Below, in pieces: positions 18,086-26,746 of a stretch of DNA of 64,000 nt; the stretch's first letter is position 1, and every line of letters starts with the position of its first letter. Made by a program: the position numbers and the translations under genes. The DNA is taken from positions 1-64,000 of the forward strand of contig JBIQIY010000024.1 of the NCBI GenBank assembly GCA_044507775.1, given 5' to 3'. Below the pieces are notes generated by a model. The model saw nothing but the letters and a program-made list of their open reading frames with translations. It was not told the DNA's origin and made no database searches. The DNA is from Chryseosolibacter sp044507775 (GTDB taxonomy: Bacteria > Bacteroidota > Bacteroidia > Cytophagales > Cyclobacteriaceae).

Positions 18086-18490
18086 TCAGTTGACGATCTC
18101 TCCCTTCACCGTCAGGTGAATAAGTCCTTCCGGCGTGTTGGCTGAAACGGCTACCGTCTTGCTGTAGATTCCCGGTTTGGCGGCATCGTATGTCGCGCGA
18201 ACGAATCCCGACGCACCATGTTCCACGGGCTCTTTCGTGTAAGCGGTAACAGTACAACCACAAGAAGCTTTCACGGAAGAAATGACAAGTGGAACCATGC
18301 CAGTATTTTTGAACCGGAACTCGTAAGATACGGGTGTTCCCACTTTGGTTTTCCCAAAGTCGTAGGTCGTCTCTGACCAATGGAAAGCGGCTGTAGTGGA
18401 CCGTTTGGCCGAAGCTGCCTTAACGAGTTCCTGCCCGAATGCAAAAGAGATCACGCAGACGCTAACGGCGGTTACAAGAATTTTTTTCAT
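18086..18490 (-). CDS. Exported DUF1573 protein
   Basis: 134 aa. A signal peptide (ILVTAVSVCVISFAFG, about 3-19) is followed by an immunoglobulin-like DUF1573 domain (about 35-132) with YDFGKTKVGTPVSYEFRFKN and the SSVKASCGCTV motif containing the family's Cys-Gly-Cys. Such small periplasmic or surface proteins are abundant in Bacteroidota; no biochemical role is established. It stands alone between ppc and a divergent two-component system. Confidence 0.9.
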   Translation of the reverse strand: MKKILVTAVSVCVISFAFGQELVKAASAKRSTTAAFHWSETTYDFGKTKVGTPVSYEFRFKNTGMVPLVISSVKASCGCTVTAYTKEPVEHGASGFVRATYDAAKPGIYSKTVAVSANTPEGLIHLTVKGEIVN

Positions 18491-18639
18491 GCTATTTGAG
18501 TTTTAGTTGGACATCCCGGCAGAGCCGAAATGCAAGATTAAGCCGCGGATGAAACATGCGCTGTTAACGAGTTGGTAATAAATGTTAAGAAGTTGTTAAA
18601 GCTCTTCAGGTCTCTCGATCTTTCCCGTATTTTTATCTT

Positions 18640-19902
18640 GTGAAAAGCTCGTCAATCCGGTTTGTAGTCATTCTGGCAGTGCTTTGCATCTCGGGAATTA
18701 CCGTCATTCAATGGTATTGGGTGCGCCGGGCATTTGACCTGAAAGAGGCCGAATTTCAACGCACCGTTAGCTCTGCGTTATTCAACGTGGCTAATCAGAT
18801 ATTTGATATCAACAAGACACCCTCGCCGGCGGTCAATCCCGTCAAGCAGCTTTCCACAAATTATTTTGTCGTACAGGTGAACGGCGAAGTAGACGCCAGC
18901 CTGCTCGAGTTCCTGTTGCGCTCTGAGTTTGAGAAGAGGAACATCGCCGCCGATTTTGAATACGGTGTCTATGACTGCTCCAGCGAAAAGATGAAGTACG
19001 GCGACTACATACCTTTTCGGCCGACGGGTGACAAGGTTACGAGCAAAAAATTGCCAACGTGGACCAACTACGCCTATTACTTCGGGGTTCAGTTTCCTAA
19101 CCGCGAGGCCCACCTCATCAACCAGATGGGCATCTGGTCCTTTTCATCGCTTGTGCTGCTGCTGGTTATCCTGTTTTTTGCGTATAGCCTTTTCGTTATC
19201 CTGAAGCAGAAGAGGCTTTCGGAGATACAAAAGGATTTTATCAACAACATGACCCACGAGTTCAAGACTCCGATTTCGACGATCGCCGTCTCGGCGCAGG
19301 TATTGAAGAATCCGGACATCGTCAATCATCCCGAGCGACTCCTCAACTACAGTACAATTATCGAGAAGGAGAATATGAGGCTGAAACACCAGGTTGAGCG
19401 GGTACTTCAGATGGCGAAGTTCGACAAGGATAATATCGGTCTCAGGAAGGAAAAGGTCGACGTCCATGAGATCATCAACGATGCGATCTCGAACATCAAA
19501 ATTTCCCTCCAGGAGCGGCATGGCGTCATCCACTGCGACCCCCATGCGGTCAATTCTGTCATCAGCGCTGATCGCCTGCATTTGACGAACGTCCTGTACA
19601 ATCTTATGGATAATGCCATCAAATACTGTTCGTCGGCACCAGAGATCAAAATAACGACGACTAGCGACGGAAGGCACCTGCGCATTGAAGTCCGCGATAA
19701 CGGCCTGGGCATCGCACACGAGAACCACAAAAAGGTTTTCCAAAAGTTCTATCGCGTGCCGACCGGGAATGTACATGATGTGAAGGGCTTTGGTTTGGGA
19801 CTTCACTATGTCAAGTCAGTGGTAGACGCGCACAGAGGAACGATCAGACTACAGAGCGATCTCGGGAAGGGAAGTAGTTTCACGATCACGCTACCTGTAT
19901 AA
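18640..19902 (+). CDS. Membrane sensor histidine kinase (HisKA type)
   Basis: 420 aa. Membrane helix 1 (about 7-25), a periplasmic sensor domain of about 135 residues with no family I recognise, and helix 2 (about 168-188) are followed directly, with no HAMP domain, by HisKA containing NNMTHEFKTPIS (His206). HATPase_c then shows LYNLMDNAIKYC, RDNGLGI and FGLGLHYVK. The start is a GTG at 18640. The cognate OmpR-type regulator begins 10 bp after the stop. The signal is unknown. Confidence 0.94.
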   Translation: MKSSSIRFVVILAVLCISGITVIQWYWVRRAFDLKEAEFQRTVSSALFNVANQIFDINKTPSPAVNPVKQLSTNYFVVQVNGEVDASLLEFLLRSEFEKRNIAADFEYGVYDCSSEKMKYGDYIPFRPTGDKVTSKKLPTWTNYAYYFGVQFPNREAHLINQMGIWSFSSLVLLLVILFFAYSLFVILKQKRLSEIQKDFINNMTHEFKTPISTIAVSAQVLKNPDIVNHPERLLNYSTIIEKENMRLKHQVERVLQMAKFDKDNIGLRKEKVDVHEIINDAISNIKISLQERHGVIHCDPHAVNSVISADRLHLTNVLYNLMDNAIKYCSSAPEIKITTTSDGRHLRIEVRDNGLGIAHENHKKVFQKFYRVPTGNVHDVKGFGLGLHYVKSVVDAHRGTIRLQSDLGKGSSFTITLPV

Positions 19903-19912
19903 CCTCTCAGAT

Positions 19913-20596
19913 ATGGAGCGAAAAAAGATTCTTTTGGTGGAAGATGATCCCAGCCTCGGCTATGTGATCCAGGACAACCTCGCGCTGAAAGGTTATGACG
20001 TCACCCTGTGCACGGATGGCTTTGAGGGTGAACAGGCATTCATTCAGTCGCCGTTTCATCTTTGTATCCTGGACGTCATGCTTCCAAAGAAGGACGGCTT
20101 TTCGCTCGCAAGGAGTATACGGGACAAAAACCGCGAAGTGCCTATCATCTTTCTGACTGCGAAGACCATGCTGGAGGACAAGCTGAACGGCTTCAGGACC
20201 GGTGCCGATGACTACATCACAAAGCCCTTCAGCCTGGAGGAACTTTTCTATCGCGTGGAGGTTTTCCTCCGCAGAAGCCGTGACAATCAGCTTGAGGACG
20301 AAGTGATGAACGTGGGTAAATTCCAGTTCGATCCGTTCAGTTTCACCCTGAAATGCAACGATGACGAGAAGACCCTCACGCAAAAAGAAGCGGAGGTCTT
20401 GAAGCTACTTTACCGCAATCGCGACCGTGTGCTTAAACGCGAAGAGATCCTGACCGAAGTCTGGGGCAATGATGATTACTTTATGGGCCGCAGCATGGAT
20501 GTGTTTATTTCAAAGCTTCGAAAATATTTGAAGACCGATCCCGATATTCAGATCGTCAACTATCATGGCGTGGGGTTCAGGTTGGAGATACGGTAG
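19913..20596 (+). CDS. OmpR/PhoB-family response regulator
   Basis: 227 aa. The receiver domain (about 1-120) has the acidic pair D11/D12, phospho-acceptor Asp54 (CILDVMLPKKDGF), the FLTAKT threonine and the ITKPF lysine. A winged-helix DNA-binding domain follows (about 130-226; LTQKEAEVLKLLYRN, FISKLRKYLKTDP). It pairs with the histidine kinase immediately upstream and should bind DNA as a dimer when phosphorylated. The long palindromic repeat at 20617-20712 follows its stop. Confidence 0.96.
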   Translation: MERKKILLVEDDPSLGYVIQDNLALKGYDVTLCTDGFEGEQAFIQSPFHLCILDVMLPKKDGFSLARSIRDKNREVPIIFLTAKTMLEDKLNGFRTGADDYITKPFSLEELFYRVEVFLRRSRDNQLEDEVMNVGKFQFDPFSFTLKCNDDEKTLTQKEAEVLKLLYRNRDRVLKREEILTEVWGNDDYFMGRSMDVFISKLRKYLKTDPDIQIVNYHGVGFRLEIR

Positions 20597-20616
20597 CAAA
20601 AAAAATAACCCCCCTC

Positions 20617-20712
20617 CCTGAGGCTCAGGATGGGGGCTGGTGATGTAGCCCTTGCTTTGTCGGGGTCCTTCGCCCGCCCCCGCGCAATCCCATGCTGGGC
20701 TCAGGATCCGGG
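20617..20712. repeat. Palindromic intergenic repeat (GAAGGACCC/CTCAGGAT family)
   Basis: Lies between the convergent regulator gene and the unknown gene ending at 20724. Outer arms read TGAGGCTCAGGATGGG and GCTGGGCTCAGGATCC; the interior holds GTAGCCCTTGCTTTGTCGGG and GTCCTTCGCCCGCC. The same blocks recur at 23479-23614, where the middle reads GCAAGGGCTACAC on the opposite strand, so both are copies of one element. A role as bidirectional terminator or REP-like element is inferred. Confidence 0.7.
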
Positions 20713-20723
20713 GTTGGGCGCCC

Positions 20724-21755
20724 TCACGCAAATCGCTTCTCCACCATTTCCATAAACTCATGGAACTCGCGGGACTCCCGGTCCCAGTTCGAAGATTGAG
20801 TTTCCAGAAATTTTAGCGCTTGGTCCAGGTCCGGCAACTGATCGATCTCGTCTACGGCGCGGCTGAACGACTCGAAGTCCCCGTAGAAAAGGACCTTCGT
20901 AAACATGAATTTCTGATTGATCGTCAGGTTATCCTTGATTTTCGAGATCTTCTGAAAGTGACTGTAAAGTTCTGTTCGAGCGCCGCTTTGCATGCGGTCA
21001 TTCAGCGTAGGCTTGGCCTCCGGACCGTTGTTCGCGTTGGGCACCTCGACTGGCTTGGGACGCTGCGGCGCACGGATGGACTCATGGTCGACGTGGTTAG
21101 AGGAAGCCTGTTCCGGCTCTTCGCGCTGGGGAAAAAACGACGACGGATCCAGCGGAAGTACTTCTGAGAACTGACGGATGTGCTCATCGAGATCCTCCGG
21201 GGTAAAACTGACTTCCTCGAGAATCTGGTCGAGGACAGCAAATGCCTCATTACCGGAGATTTCGGCCGCGCCCTTTTCTTCCAGCTTTTGAACCAGGCGG
21301 ACGAGCGGCGCCTTGTTTATTTTCAGATACCGGATCTCGTCTTTGAACTGCGCAACGTCCACGCGATTGTCCACACCTGTCACCAGTATGGAAAAGAAAT
21401 CGTATGGATTGAAGATCACCAGCAACGTCTGGCGTACCGCTTTCTTCAACAACGGTAGGAACAATTCTTCGTTAACCGAGATGTTGTTGGATAGTACAGC
21501 CATCAGGTTGTTCAATGCATCCTTAACGTCCGGGTGTTCATAATTGAAGTACGGGCTTCTCATTTTGATGGCCTCATCCTTCCATGCATGCATCAATTCC
21601 CTTACGGCGAACATGTTCACCTGGGAAACATTCGACAGTTTGAGGATTTCCGGTCCGCTGATCGTATTCCTGGAAGAGAAAAAACTCTTTGAGACTTTTT
21701 CCGCGTATGAATCCCCGTAGGCCGCTATTGCGTCCAGACTGATTTTTTCATCCAT
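20724..21755 (-). CDS. Conserved protein of unknown function
   Basis: 343 aa, acidic and cytoplasmic, with no signal or membrane segment. The N-terminal ~210 residues appear helical (VNMFAVRELMHAWKDEAIK, LVIFNPYDFFSIL). A Pro/Glu/Asn-rich linker spans about 215-265. The C-terminal ~75 residues (LTINQKFMFTKVLFYGDFESF then AVDEIDQLPDLDQAL) resemble a short helical module I associate with hypothetical Bacteroidota proteins. The start is set at ATG 21755 (MDEKIS), because the frame upstream of it reads into the ferredoxin promoter region. I do not recognise a function. It is divergent from the ferredoxin gene. Confidence 0.75.
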   Translation of the reverse strand: MDEKISLDAIAAYGDSYAEKVSKSFFSSRNTISGPEILKLSNVSQVNMFAVRELMHAWKDEAIKMRSPYFNYEHPDVKDALNNLMAVLSNNISVNEELFLPLLKKAVRQTLLVIFNPYDFFSILVTGVDNRVDVAQFKDEIRYLKINKAPLVRLVQKLEEKGAAEISGNEAFAVLDQILEEVSFTPEDLDEHIRQFSEVLPLDPSSFFPQREEPEQASSNHVDHESIRAPQRPKPVEVPNANNGPEAKPTLNDRMQSGARTELYSHFQKISKIKDNLTINQKFMFTKVLFYGDFESFSRAVDEIDQLPDLDQALKFLETQSSNWDRESREFHEFMEMVEKRFA

Positions 21756-21831
21756 ATTTGTGAATGTGTGCTTTATTGGCGCTCTAAAGTTAACCGATAT
21801 TACCGCAATGTCCATACCCGACTAACGCAAC

Positions 21832-22161
21832 ATGGCGCGCATTATGATCGAAAATCTTTTCAAAAAGACCCTGGAAGTTTCAGACTTGTCCAGGACCTTA
21901 CTTTCCCATCTGCACGATCAGGGTGTTGACTGGATGCATGCGTGTGGGGGCAAAGGCCGCTGCACAACCTGCAAGGCAATCATCCTGCAGGGCGAGGCTC
22001 AATTTGCCCCGCTCACGGATGCGGAGAAGAAATATGCTGCGATGGGCGCACTACACACCGGCGAGCGACTCGCGTGTCAGGCAAGGATCAACGGCGACGT
22101 AGTGATTGCCGTTCCAGCCGAAAACCAATTACCGCATCTTCGGTATTCCGACGAAAGCTAG
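21832..22161 (+). CDS. 2Fe-2S ferredoxin
   Basis: 109 aa. Cys ligands are arranged as C-x5-C-x2-C (ACGGKGRCTTC, about 38-48) with a fourth in ERLACQAR (about 80), the pattern of adrenodoxin/plant-type [2Fe-2S] ferredoxins. It is a small soluble electron carrier; the partner is not indicated by the neighbours (tdk, recO downstream on the same strand; an unknown gene divergent). Family confidence is high. Confidence 0.9.
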   Translation: MARIMIENLFKKTLEVSDLSRTLLSHLHDQGVDWMHACGGKGRCTTCKAIILQGEAQFAPLTDAEKKYAAMGALHTGERLACQARINGDVVIAVPAENQLPHLRYSDES

Positions 22162-22216
22162 CGGCCGAAATCCGGGGAAACTTGCACACTTGAACAGTCC
22201 GGGGGTATTTTGCAGG

Positions 22217-22810
22217 ATGTTTATCGAACCACACCTGGGAGGAATCCCCGCACGCGACCAGGCCGGCTGGATTGAAGTTATCTCCGGCTGCATGTTCTCC
22301 GGAAAAACGGAGGAGTTGATCCGGCGACTGAATCGCGCAATAATCGCCAAGCAGAAAGTGGAAATCTTCAAGCCCGTCGTTGACAAGCGCTACCACCACG
22401 AAAATATCGTGTCGCACGACCAGCATGCCATACGGTCAACGCCGGTGAATTTTGCCAGCGATATCTTACTGCTTGCCGGCGATTGCCACGTCGTCGGAAT
22501 AGACGAAGCCCAATTCTTCGATCCGGCGATTGTAGAAGTTTGCAATGCGCTTGCCAACCAGGGGAAACGTGTGATCGTGGCGGGCCTCGACATGGACTAT
22601 GAAGGCAAGCCCTTCGGTCCGATGCCGAACCTGCTGGCCATCGCAGAGTTTGTAACCAAAGTACATGCGATATGCGCCCGAACCGGACAACTCGCGTCGT
22701 ACTCGTACAGGCTCACTGACAACACCCACCAGGTGATGCTGGGCGAAAAAGGCCAGTACGAAGCGCGTAGCAGAACCGCCTTCGTCGAAGGCATGAAAGG
22801 GAAGCAATGA
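22217..22810 (+). CDS. tdk: Thymidine kinase (TK1 type)
   Basis: 197 aa from ATG 22217. The P-loop GCMFSGKTEEL (about 23-33), the DEAQFF motif with catalytic Glu (about 96-101) and the lasso region are present. It phosphorylates thymidine for salvage. Of the usual structural zinc cysteines near the C-terminus only one is present (AICARTGQ); the others are replaced (YEARSRTAF), so the zinc site is probably lost, which I recall in other Bacteroidota Tdk proteins. An in-frame extension upstream overlaps the ferredoxin gene and was rejected. The stop overlaps the recO start by 4 bp. Confidence 0.94.
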   Translation: MFIEPHLGGIPARDQAGWIEVISGCMFSGKTEELIRRLNRAIIAKQKVEIFKPVVDKRYHHENIVSHDQHAIRSTPVNFASDILLLAGDCHVVGIDEAQFFDPAIVEVCNALANQGKRVIVAGLDMDYEGKPFGPMPNLLAIAEFVTKVHAICARTGQLASYSYRLTDNTHQVMLGEKGQYEARSRTAFVEGMKGKQ

Positions 22811-23475
22811 TCTCCAAGACACGTGGCATCGTCTTTCGCTTCACGAAGTTCAGGGAAACATCGATCATCGTCACGATCTTCACGGAGGAATTCGGTCTGC
22901 AAAGCTACATTGTTAACGGCGTCAGAAGTAAATCGGCGAAAAACAGGATAGCGCTCTATCAGCCTCTGACCTTGCTGAATCTTGTGGTCTATCACAGGGA
23001 AAACGTCAACATCGAGCGTATCAAAGAAGTCGCCTGTATTCACCCCTACCGGACCCTTGCCGCGGATGTCAGGAAGGCGACGCTTGCCATCTTCATCAAC
23101 GAACTCTTGAACAAAACGGTCAAGGAAGAAAGTCACGCCGGGCAAGTATTTGAATTTATTTTTGATTCACTTGTCACCTTGGATGCGCTTGAGAAGGGTT
23201 ACGAGAATTTTCACCTGCTCTTCATGCTAAAGCTCACGCACTACCTCGGCTTTGGCGCATCCACCGTCAACGAGATCATCGGCGGGCGCGTAGCGGATCC
23301 GGAAACAGAGAGTGTCGTAAGCGAGCTATTGAATGCCGACTATGATTCGATACTCCGAATCACAAATATGCAGCGTCGAAACGCACTCGATCTGATATTG
23401 AAGTTTTATCACGAGCACATCGAAAGTCTGGGAGAGATCAAATCTCTTCAGGTGTTGAGGGAGGTATTTGCCTAA
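22807..23475 (+). CDS. recO: DNA repair protein RecO
   Basis: 222 aa. The N-terminal OB-fold begins KTRGIVFRFTKFRETSIIVTIF, followed by TEEFGLQSYIVNGVRS, both typical RecO features. The C-terminal helical domain (about 85-222) lacks an obvious zinc cysteine set. RecO works with RecR in RecF-pathway recombination, loading RecA on SSB-coated DNA. The ATGA overlap with tdk indicates translational coupling. Confidence 0.92.
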   Translation: MISKTRGIVFRFTKFRETSIIVTIFTEEFGLQSYIVNGVRSKSAKNRIALYQPLTLLNLVVYHRENVNIERIKEVACIHPYRTLAADVRKATLAIFINELLNKTVKEESHAGQVFEFIFDSLVTLDALEKGYENFHLLFMLKLTHYLGFGASTVNEIIGGRVADPETESVVSELLNADYDSILRITNMQRRNALDLILKFYHEHIESLGEIKSLQVLREVFA

Positions 23476-23478
23476 CCG

Positions 23479-23614
23479 CATCCTGAGCCCAGCGCAGGGC
23501 TGCGCGCAGGCGGGGCGAAGGACCCCGAAAACGCAAGGGCTACACGCTAGTATGAACTCCTTTTTTGGGGGTCCTTCGCCCGCCCTCGCGCGATCCCGCG
23601 CCGGGCTCAGGATG
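23479..23614. repeat. Long palindromic intergenic repeat between recO and rodA
   Basis: The left arm at 23479-23526 (CATCCTGAGCCC through GGGGCGAAGGACCCC) and the right arm at 23567-23614 (GGGGGTCCTTCGCC through GGGCTCAGGATG) are near-complementary. They enclose a loop containing GCAAGGGCTACACG, also found inverted in the 20617-20712 copy. It fills the gap between the convergent genes recO and rodA, leaving only a few bases on each side, so it may serve as a bidirectional terminator. Confidence 0.75.
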
Positions 23615-23618
23615 GGTA

Positions 23619-24893
23619 TTACAATCTCTGCAGCACCTGCCCTCTATGGGCGTCCAGCTTCAGAAAAATGAATAGGAGGATTGTAAAGCCCCAGAGCGAG
23701 GAGCCGCCGTAACTGAAGAACGGCAGCGGAATGCCGATCACGGGGAAAAGGCCGATCGTCATTCCGATGTTAACGGCAAAGTGGAAGAACAAAATGCACG
23801 CCACGGAGTAGCCATAGACCCTCGCAAATTTGTTTTTCTGGCGCTCGGCGAGGAAAACAATTCTCAACAAAAGCGTCATAAACAAGGCGATGGTGAAAAG
23901 ACTGCCAATCCATCCATGCTCTTCTCCAATGGTGCAGAATATAAAATCAGTGCTTTGTTCCGGAACGAAATCAAACTTCGTTTGGGTGCCCTCCAGAAAT
24001 CCCTTTCCCACAAGCCCACCGCTACCGATGGCGATCTTTGACTGAGTCACATTCCATCCGAATCCCAGCGGATCGGCATCCGGATTGATAAGCGCTTTGA
24101 TACGGTTCTGTTGGTGCGGTTTCAAGACGTCGGTTACGATGTAATCTACACTTCCGATTACCGCCGCGATCGTCAGTGCGCCCACGGTCAGGAGTGCGAT
24201 GCGCTTGAATTTTTTTCTTCCCATGACAATGGCGAGAGCCAGCAGCACGGCCACTCCGCCATAGAGGTAATATTGATTGTCTACCAGCAACGTCAGGACG
24301 AAGATTACAGCACAAGCCAGTCCGATAAGAATGATAAACGGCGACATGCCCTCGCGGAAAAACACCAGCAAGAAAACCGAGAACACGAGGGCGGTTCCTG
24401 TGTCTTTCTGAATGAGGATCAACAGCATGGGGGCGCCGATGAGTGCGAAAAGGATCAGTTGATTGCGCAGGTTGTCGATTTTGAATCCGATGGATCCTAT
24501 CGTCTTGGCTACCACCAGCGCCGTGGCAAATTTGGCAAACTCCGATGGCTGGACACCGAATGAGCCGATGCCGAGCCATGCCTTGTTTCCGCCGACCTCT
24601 TTCCCGACGATCGGGACCAACAGCAACAGCAAGAGCAAGAGTCCGTAAATAATGTAAGCGAACGTTTCGTAAAACTGCCGATCGATGATAAGGATCGCAA
24701 GAATAATCAGCAAAGACCCACCGATAAACACCAGTTGTCGCCCTGAATTCAATCCTAGACTGAAGATTGAAGTATCGGCATTCTCATCGTATGTGACGGC
24801 GTAGATGTTCAGCCATCCCAGGAATACGATCGACGCGTACAGCAGTACGGCGACCCAGTCAATTTTGTCGGTTATGTTATCCTCGCGCTTCAA
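23619..24893 (-). CDS. rodA: Rod-shape SEDS glycosyltransferase RodA
   Basis: 424 aa with about ten membrane helices. Signatures of the SEDS family are visible: GNKAWLGIGSFGVQPSEFAK, FVPEQSTDFIFCTIGEEHGWIG and the C-terminal GIPLPFFSYGGSS. RodA polymerises lipid II for side-wall peptidoglycan with PBP2. Its ATG overlaps the mrdA stop by 4 bp, and it is last in the mreB-mreC-mreD-mrdA-rodA operon. Confidence 0.96.
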   Translation of the reverse strand: MKREDNITDKIDWVAVLLYASIVFLGWLNIYAVTYDENADTSIFSLGLNSGRQLVFIGGSLLIILAILIIDRQFYETFAYIIYGLLLLLLLLVPIVGKEVGGNKAWLGIGSFGVQPSEFAKFATALVVAKTIGSIGFKIDNLRNQLILFALIGAPMLLILIQKDTGTALVFSVFLLVFFREGMSPFIILIGLACAVIFVLTLLVDNQYYLYGGVAVLLALAIVMGRKKFKRIALLTVGALTIAAVIGSVDYIVTDVLKPHQQNRIKALINPDADPLGFGWNVTQSKIAIGSGGLVGKGFLEGTQTKFDFVPEQSTDFIFCTIGEEHGWIGSLFTIALFMTLLLRIVFLAERQKNKFARVYGYSVACILFFHFAVNIGMTIGLFPVIGIPLPFFSYGGSSLWGFTILLFIFLKLDAHRGQVLQRL

Positions 24894-26701
24894 TACAGAA
24901 ATTCCCCCTTCATTACATAATCCTCAATGTACGGCCTTTTCGTAGCGCCGTATAAATACTTTTCGATCATCAGGCTCGCAATCGATGCTGCGGCCCGTGC
25001 ACCCTGGCCCGAAAACTCGACATATACCGATACGGCTATCTTCGGATTTTCCTTGGGCGCGAATGCGATGAAAACCGAGTGATCGGGGCGCGGTTCGTTT
25101 TGGACTGAACCGGTCTTGCCGCAGACGATCACATCCTTGAGCTTTGCACGAAGGCCGGTACCGGATTCGACCACCCGTTCCATCGCGTCTGCGGCGATCT
25201 CAAAGTTTTTCGGATCGATAGTCGTATAGTGTTTCTCGTTGTATTGGGGCAGGGGCTTCAGGCTGTCGCCGATAGCTTTGATCAGGTGAGGGGTGACATA
25301 AAATCCTCTGTTGGCAATCGTCGCGGCAAAGTTGGCCATCTGCAGCGGAACGACGAGGTTTTCTCCTTCGCCGATAGCAATGGAATAAATATTGGAAAAC
25401 TTCCAGGGCCGTCCTCCATAAGCGCGGTCATAGTACTTTACATTTGGAACAAGGCCACCTTTTTCGTTGGGCAGGTCGATGCCGAGGGTGCTGCCAAAGC
25501 CGAAACTTTCCATGTGGCGAGTCCACTCTTCAAGTCCGATACGGCTGTCGTCAAACGGGTTGTCTGACTTGCCCTGGTTGATCATCAGACGCAGTGCCTG
25601 CCGGAAGTACGGGTTGCAGGAATGGGTGATCGCGCCGCGAAGATCTTCGTTGGAGTGCGGGCCGTGGCACCCGATGATGCTGCGGTCGCAGGGGATGCGG
25701 GTCTCCGGAGTGATGACTCCTTCCTGCAGGGCAACCATCGCCTGGGCGATCTTGAAGATAGACCCCGGACGATACTGCGCCATGAGCGGCCTGTTGAACA
25801 AGGGCTTGTTGGTATCGGAGCTGATCAGTTTAAAATTTTCGCTGTAGTTGCGGCCCGTGAGCATCATGGGGTCATAAGAAGGTCCCGAGACCATCGCGAG
25901 TATTTCGCCCGTGGCCGGCTCGATAGCAATTACACTTCCCGCTTTTCCTTCCATCAGGTATTCGCCGTACTCCTGCAGATCGATGTCGACGGTGCTGATG
26001 AGATCCTGTCCCGGAATTGAAAGCGTGTCGTTGGCGCCATCGTTGAAAGGTCCTTTCACAATACCGTTGACATTCCTCAGAAGAAAACGAACCCCCCCTT
26101 TTCCGCGGAGATATTTCTCGTAGTACGCCTCGATGCCACTCTGGCCGATTTCGTCACCCTGGCGATAGACTTTTTCCGTATCGCGGGCGAGTTGCTCTTT
26201 GGAGATTTCGCTGACATATCCCAGCTGATTCGCCATGGCCTTGGTGGTATAGGCGCGTGTGCTTCTTGGCTTGATGTAGAATCCCTCGAACTCGTCAATG
26301 CGGTCCTGAATCTTGGCGAAGTCCAGGTTTGAAAGTTGCTTCAGGAAAACGGTAGGCTTGATGGGCGAATATTCTCTCTTGGCCCGCAGTTCCTTGAACT
26401 TCTTGCGCAACTCGGGCAAGGTCATGTCAAAGACCTCGCAGAACTTAGCGGAATCAAGCTGCTTTACTTCCTTGCGAATAATTTCCAGGTCGAACTCCGG
26501 CGTGTTATAGACGAGTAGCTTGCCATTGCGGTCGCGGATAAGTCCCCGTACGGGAGGGTCGATTTCCCGCAGGATCGCGTTGCTGTTCGCAAGCTCTTCA
26601 TAGCGACGGTCAACCACCTGGATGAAAAAAAGCTTTACCAGGAAGATCACTCCCACTGCAATGAATGCAATCTGTATGATTTCTTTTCTTCCTTCGTTCA
26701 T
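24890..26701 (-). CDS. mrdA: Penicillin-binding protein 2 (class B, transpeptidase)
   Basis: 603 aa. One N-terminal membrane helix (about 8-26; IAFIAVGVIFLVKLFFIQVV) is followed by the PBP dimerisation domain (RGLIRDRNGKLL near 53). The transpeptidase domain has SxxK as GSIFK (Ser about 314), S-x-N as SCN in ITHSCNPYF, and KTGS (about 529). It cross-links side-wall peptidoglycan and pairs with RodA, encoded directly downstream with overlap. Gene order is as in other Bacteroidota rod operons. Confidence 0.96.
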   Translation of the reverse strand: MNEGRKEIIQIAFIAVGVIFLVKLFFIQVVDRRYEELANSNAILREIDPPVRGLIRDRNGKLLVYNTPEFDLEIIRKEVKQLDSAKFCEVFDMTLPELRKKFKELRAKREYSPIKPTVFLKQLSNLDFAKIQDRIDEFEGFYIKPRSTRAYTTKAMANQLGYVSEISKEQLARDTEKVYRQGDEIGQSGIEAYYEKYLRGKGGVRFLLRNVNGIVKGPFNDGANDTLSIPGQDLISTVDIDLQEYGEYLMEGKAGSVIAIEPATGEILAMVSGPSYDPMMLTGRNYSENFKLISSDTNKPLFNRPLMAQYRPGSIFKIAQAMVALQEGVITPETRIPCDRSIIGCHGPHSNEDLRGAITHSCNPYFRQALRLMINQGKSDNPFDDSRIGLEEWTRHMESFGFGSTLGIDLPNEKGGLVPNVKYYDRAYGGRPWKFSNIYSIAIGEGENLVVPLQMANFAATIANRGFYVTPHLIKAIGDSLKPLPQYNEKHYTTIDPKNFEIAADAMERVVESGTGLRAKLKDVIVCGKTGSVQNEPRPDHSVFIAFAPKENPKIAVSVYVEFSGQGARAAASIASLMIEKYLYGATKRPYIEDYVMKGEFLY

Positions 26702-26746
26702 TTCTCCTCTGTCTTTCTTAATAAATCGTGGGCGGGTCCTGGTAAC

